Source of the DNA: Physcomitrium patens
Lineage: Eukaryota > Streptophyta > Bryopsida > Funariales > Funariaceae
Reading direction: 5' to 3'
Assembly (NCBI RefSeq): GCF_000002425.4
Contig: NC_037271.1
Coordinates: 13,861,903-13,925,902, forward strand
DNA: 64,000 bases
Position 1 is the first letter of the stretch. Every line of letters starts with the position of its first letter. The notes beneath the pieces were generated by a model that saw only the letters and a list, made by a program, of their open reading frames with translations, did no database searches and was not told the origin of the DNA. Of this stretch, positions 60,170-64,000 are shown in pieces. The translations under genes and the position numbers were made by a program.

Positions 60170-62396
60170 ATACACATTTATTCTAATATTTATTTAGATA
60201 ATATAAATAGATAAAAGTAAATAAAAATATGTTAATTTAATAATTTATATTTTTTAATAGTTATTTTAATTTATTTTTAATATATATACTTTTTTATTTC
60301 TATTTCTGAAAAAGAATGTCACTTATTTATTTGCTTTCATTAAATTCTTGTCCTTGACAAATTAACAAGAATACACTTATAATATCAAAGCATTGATTTT
60401 TATTTTTATTTTTTTTTATTAAGGCTAAATTATTTCTTTCTCTTGATAAGACATAAGTATATTAGAAGTTGCGGATTAACCACTTCTAAACTAATATTGT
60501 TCTTAGACTTTCTTTAATTTTTTAAGCTTTTCTCCTACTTACTATAAAAGATATTAGATATCTTCTTTTCATTAGTGTTATTATGGTAAAACAAGTTGAA
60601 ATGAAGAATACAATGACATAAATGCAAGAACAATTGAATGAGTTAATGCTTATAATACATCAATTTAATATACTACTACTAAAAGTATTAAGATTGACAG
60701 GAAGTAAAGATATAAAGATGATTGGAGTTGCTTCAATATCTATACTAGGTCATACTATTCCTGCTATAATAGAACACCATTCAAGCATTAGAAAACCAAG
60801 AATTATCCTACTCAAAAAGTTTGATGGCATAAGATTAAAATTTTAAAGATTCATTAATCAAATACAAGAAGTGATTGAACTTCAACTCCAAAGTTATCTA
60901 ACTCCAAGATCACAAACAAGGTTTATTGGAACAGCACTTTGAAGTTCTACATTATCATGGTTTTCATCTTTTTTTTAATGATGTGATCCAATATTGAATA
61001 ATTTAAAGAATTTTTTGATAGAATTTTGATTAATGATTAAAATTTTTGTCTTAAAATTAATAAATAAATAAAATAGATGAATCAAGTTTAAAAGTAGTAT
61101 TTAAAATATATTATCAATTACTATCAAGATGATTGAACAACTCTTTTGCCATTGGAAAAATTTGCATATAATAGTATAATATATTCTTATATTCAACAAA
61201 TACCTTTTTATCTTAATTATGGTTATGATCTATTATTTAATACTTTTAACTTTTCAAAAGCTGACAATCTTTTTGCAAAAGTTTTAACAAATTATCTATT
61301 AGAGCTATATGCAATAATGAGGGCATAATTAAAAGAGGCAAAAAACCAATGTAAAAGCCTATTGCAAGGAACAACTTTAATTTTATGTAAACAACACTAT
61401 ATGATTATTTTGTCATATTAGTAGGACTAGATACTTTTGTGATAAGTTGAATTATTGTAAACTTAAGCCATTTTCTATTAGTTAATAAATCAATCTTTTC
61501 ATTTATTAATTACACTTATAAAAGTCTATAAAGATTCATTTCATGTTCCACATTTGTTTTTTAGCCATATAAGATAGTGGATATATTGGGAAGAAAATAA
61601 ATGGCATGTCATCTCATAAAAATAGATAATAATCAATAATTTGAGGTTAAAAAGTCTTTGACTTAAAAGCAATGCCAAAATATATTGAAACATCTTATAT
61701 ACTAGTAAAAGTATAATATCAGTAAATACACATAAATATCAACCAAGAATCTTGCAAATACAATAAATAAGGTTGATACTTTTTATCAATAAAATCTATT
61801 AAAATAAAAATAAAGAATCAAAAAAAAATTTAGTATAAAAGAAACTAGATTTAGTGAATATTACATTCTATATTTATCTTTGATTTTTAAATTTTATATA
61901 TTTTTGGTGCTAAAGAGATGAAATATCAAAAAATATTAAATTTAACTTAGGAGATATTGATTCATGAGTTATTGAATAATACATTGAAATTATTACAAAC
62001 TTTAAGACAACAAAATAGATATCAAGATTTTTAAGAAAAACATGTTCTTCTTTGAATAGATGGTAAAATATAACATATTTGGTATCACAACCTTGGAAGA
62101 AACTTTAATTGTTTAGTAATATTATTGGAGGTAGAAATCATCATTATTAATGTTCAAAATGTCTTGTTTGAAGGTAGTTACAAAGGCCTTAACAATGGTC
62201 TAATTTCAAGGTGATCTTTATGCCCTAACAAGAGATTGTATTAATAATTGGCATGACCTATTAACTACCTCAATAGAAGAAAAAAGATTAGAATATATAA
62301 CAAAATACAATTTGTTGCAACTTGAACTTTTTTAAGATATAATTATTATTTCAAGTGGAACTTAATTTTAGAAAGAGAAAGAATAGAAAGAATTAA
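60170..62396 (+). mobile_element. Element A4: decayed chromovirus lacking PR-RT-RH
   Basis: A shortened LTR (about 60170-60361, ending CTTGACA) is followed by gag from 60594 (frame 60622-60846) to about 61035. Integrase sequence (61080-61650) comes directly after, then an accessory ORF relic (62010-62336) and an LTR from 62397. As in A2, protease, RT and RNase H are missing, but the deletion points differ. Confidence 0.75.
62010..62336 (+). pseudogene. Accessory ORF relic of A4
   Basis: Matches A1 19030-19332: the V/I-W-Y-H-x-L-G block, L-L-E-V, F-E-G-S-Y-K-G-L-N-N-G and the C-terminal region, with stops. Confidence 0.78.
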
Positions 62397-62898
62397 TATA
62401 ATAAATATATATAATTACTTAAATAAGAAGTATTAAGTAAAAAAATAATATAAATAGATTTGATAATATTTTATATATACGCTTCTTAGAAGATTTAGGG
62501 ACGTGGATTTGATGTCATTTGTAAAAATTGGTTAATAAGTTGGCCACATATTACACATATTAATGATTTGTTATACAAATTGGCCATATATCATATATAT
62601 AAGAAACAAATTTATAAGTTAGATATATGTTTTGCAAGTTGGACACATGCCAAAAATCATATAATATATCACAATTTAGCTCCTAATTAGATAGTATATA
62701 TGAAGACAAAAAAAACTTTTTTATTCTTGTTAATGCCTTTCTTTTCTTAGTCTTGTTTCAAAGATTTCTAGCCTACTTTTCTTTGATAATAGCCATTCTA
62801 GTTTCAAAATTATACCATCTTTAAATAAATATATATTATTTTTTAGTGAAACAAGAATATATTGATTTATTAGATCTTTAAGAATTATATACTTGAAA
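62397..62898 (+). repeat. A-family LTR after A4
   Basis: Variant-subtype LTR, strongly AT-shifted, with GTATATATGAAG at the TATA position and a decayed hairpin. Confidence 0.7.
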
Positions 62899-62917
62899 TC
62901 AAGAGAGTGTAGCATAT

Positions 62918-63227
62918 ATAAAAATCCTCAAAAATAATATATTCTTCCTTAAATAAATGTTGAAATAGAATGTATTTGATATTGCGACCTTGGAAGAGAC
63001 CTCCAATGTTTGTTAATATTATTAGAGGTAGGAACCACCTATATTGGTGTTTCAAATGTTTTATTTGAAAAAAGTTATAAAAGCCTCTACAATGATTAAA
63101 TATCAAGGTGGTCTTTACACTTTCATATATGAAACTATTGATGGTTGAAAGAACCTATCAACTATCTTTAAAAAAAATCAAAATCAAAATATATAGTGAA
63201 TATAATTTGTTGCATCTTAGATCCTCC
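62918..63227 (+). pseudogene. Accessory ORF relic, fourth copy
   Basis: Begins only about 20 bases after the preceding LTR and covers the C-terminal two thirds of the ORF (F-D-x-x-x-L-G, E-V-G-T-T, F-E-K-S-Y-K-S-L-Y-N-D). A purine-rich CTAGAAGAGAGAG follows, then an LTR. Confidence 0.78.
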
Positions 63228-63277
63228 AACTTGTAATCATTGATCTTTGTGGAACTTATCTCTAGAAGAGAGAGTAA

Positions 63278-63807
63278 TATTATGGAGATATATAATTATA
63301 TATTTAAGAAATATTAAATAGAAAATAAATGTCAATAGATTTGATAGTATCTTAGAAAGAATCTTCTTAAAAGTTTATAAATAAGGATTTGATTTGATTT
63401 GTATTTGTAGTTGATTGATAGAGTGAAAACTTAGCAAACAAGTTGGCCACGTGTTGCATATATTGGTGATTTATGGTACAAGTTGGCAATGTTGTGCATG
63501 TGTAGAAAAAACTTGTCTTACAAATAAGACCCATATTTTGCAAGTTTCACATGTATTTGAGGTTCTACAAAACATCACCACATAGCTCTTAGTTTGATAG
63601 TATATATGGAGGTAAGAAAAAATTCTTCTTCACTCTTATAAACACATTTCTTGTTTTTAGTCTTATTTCAAGACTCTCTAACCTTCTTGTCTTTTGTAGT
63701 AGTCATTATAGTTTAAATATTATACTATTTGTGAGTGAATATCTATTCTTTTGAATGACTAAAGAGAGCATTAAGGTTTTTATTGTTTATGATTCATGTC
63801 CTTGATA
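63278..63807 (+). repeat. A-family LTR, last copy
   Basis: TATTATGG (from TGTCACGG)...CTTGATA, about 530 bp, TATA box GTATATATGGAG. Only AT-rich DNA follows to 64000. Confidence 0.78.
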
Positions 63808-64000
63808 GTTAATTACATTTAATTACTTATTTCTATTAAAAAATATCTATTTAAATTAAAATTTAAATAAATCTATAACAAATATAGATCAAATTATATA
63901 AAAATAAAAATAATTAAATTATATATAAAAGAATTATATTAGTGATACAAAGTATTATAATTTATGCATGTAAAGTATTGAAATATCTATGGTTTTATGA
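63808..64000. other. AT-rich end of window
   Basis: Nothing recognised. Confidence 0.5.

Overview
The window looks like nuclear DNA of a land plant. Four things point that way: a spliced receptor-like cytoplasmic kinase gene, Ty3/gypsy elements with initiator-Met-type primer sites and a chromodomain, Ty1/copia relics, and TTTAGGG-like interstitial repeats. Very AT-rich transposon sequence surrounds a small island of near-50% GC gene space. One Ty3/gypsy lineage with an odd protease motif is, from memory, a type I link to mosses and fungi. A moss such as a Physcomitrium relative is therefore my guess, but it is inference only.

Layout. 1-4.0 kb: unassigned sequence and retroelement scraps. 4.0-22.2 kb: a three-level nest. 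An old gypsy element (B2) is split by a chromovirus (A1, 5128-19934, TSD GTTAT), which is split by a younger antisense gypsy element (B1, 7542-15955). 22.2-33.5 kb: a second, internally deleted A element (A2), split by another antisense gypsy element (C1, 24181-31525), which carries an LTR-like repeat (D-b) with a degenerate telomere-like array. 33.5-40.1 kb: piled-up A-family LTRs, D repeats (two of them as a large inverted repeat) and a reverse transcriptase relic holding a 1235-bp solo LTR. 40.1-46.4 kb: very AT-rich, nothing recognised. 46.4-50.0 kb: Ty1/copia relics with 135-137 bp LTRs. 52.3-57.5 kb: the gene island. 59.0-63.8 kb: further decayed A-family copies.

The one clear host gene is a six-exon minus-strand kinase (52884-56127, 417 residues) resembling calmodulin-binding receptor-like cytoplasmic kinases (CRCK, RLCK-IV). 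Its first intron appears to use a GC donor. A possible 51-codon, two-exon gene lies just downstream of it.

The most interesting retroelement features are in family A. An uncharacterised ORF between pol and the 3' LTR persists in four copies. A perfect 13-bp hairpin lies just after the LTR TATA box, and heat-shock-element-like motifs lie in U3. In B1/B2 the protease has D-H-G in place of the usual D-S/T-G. Every internal stop I traced against a paralogue is explained by C-to-T or G-to-A change, which fits decay of methylated repeats.
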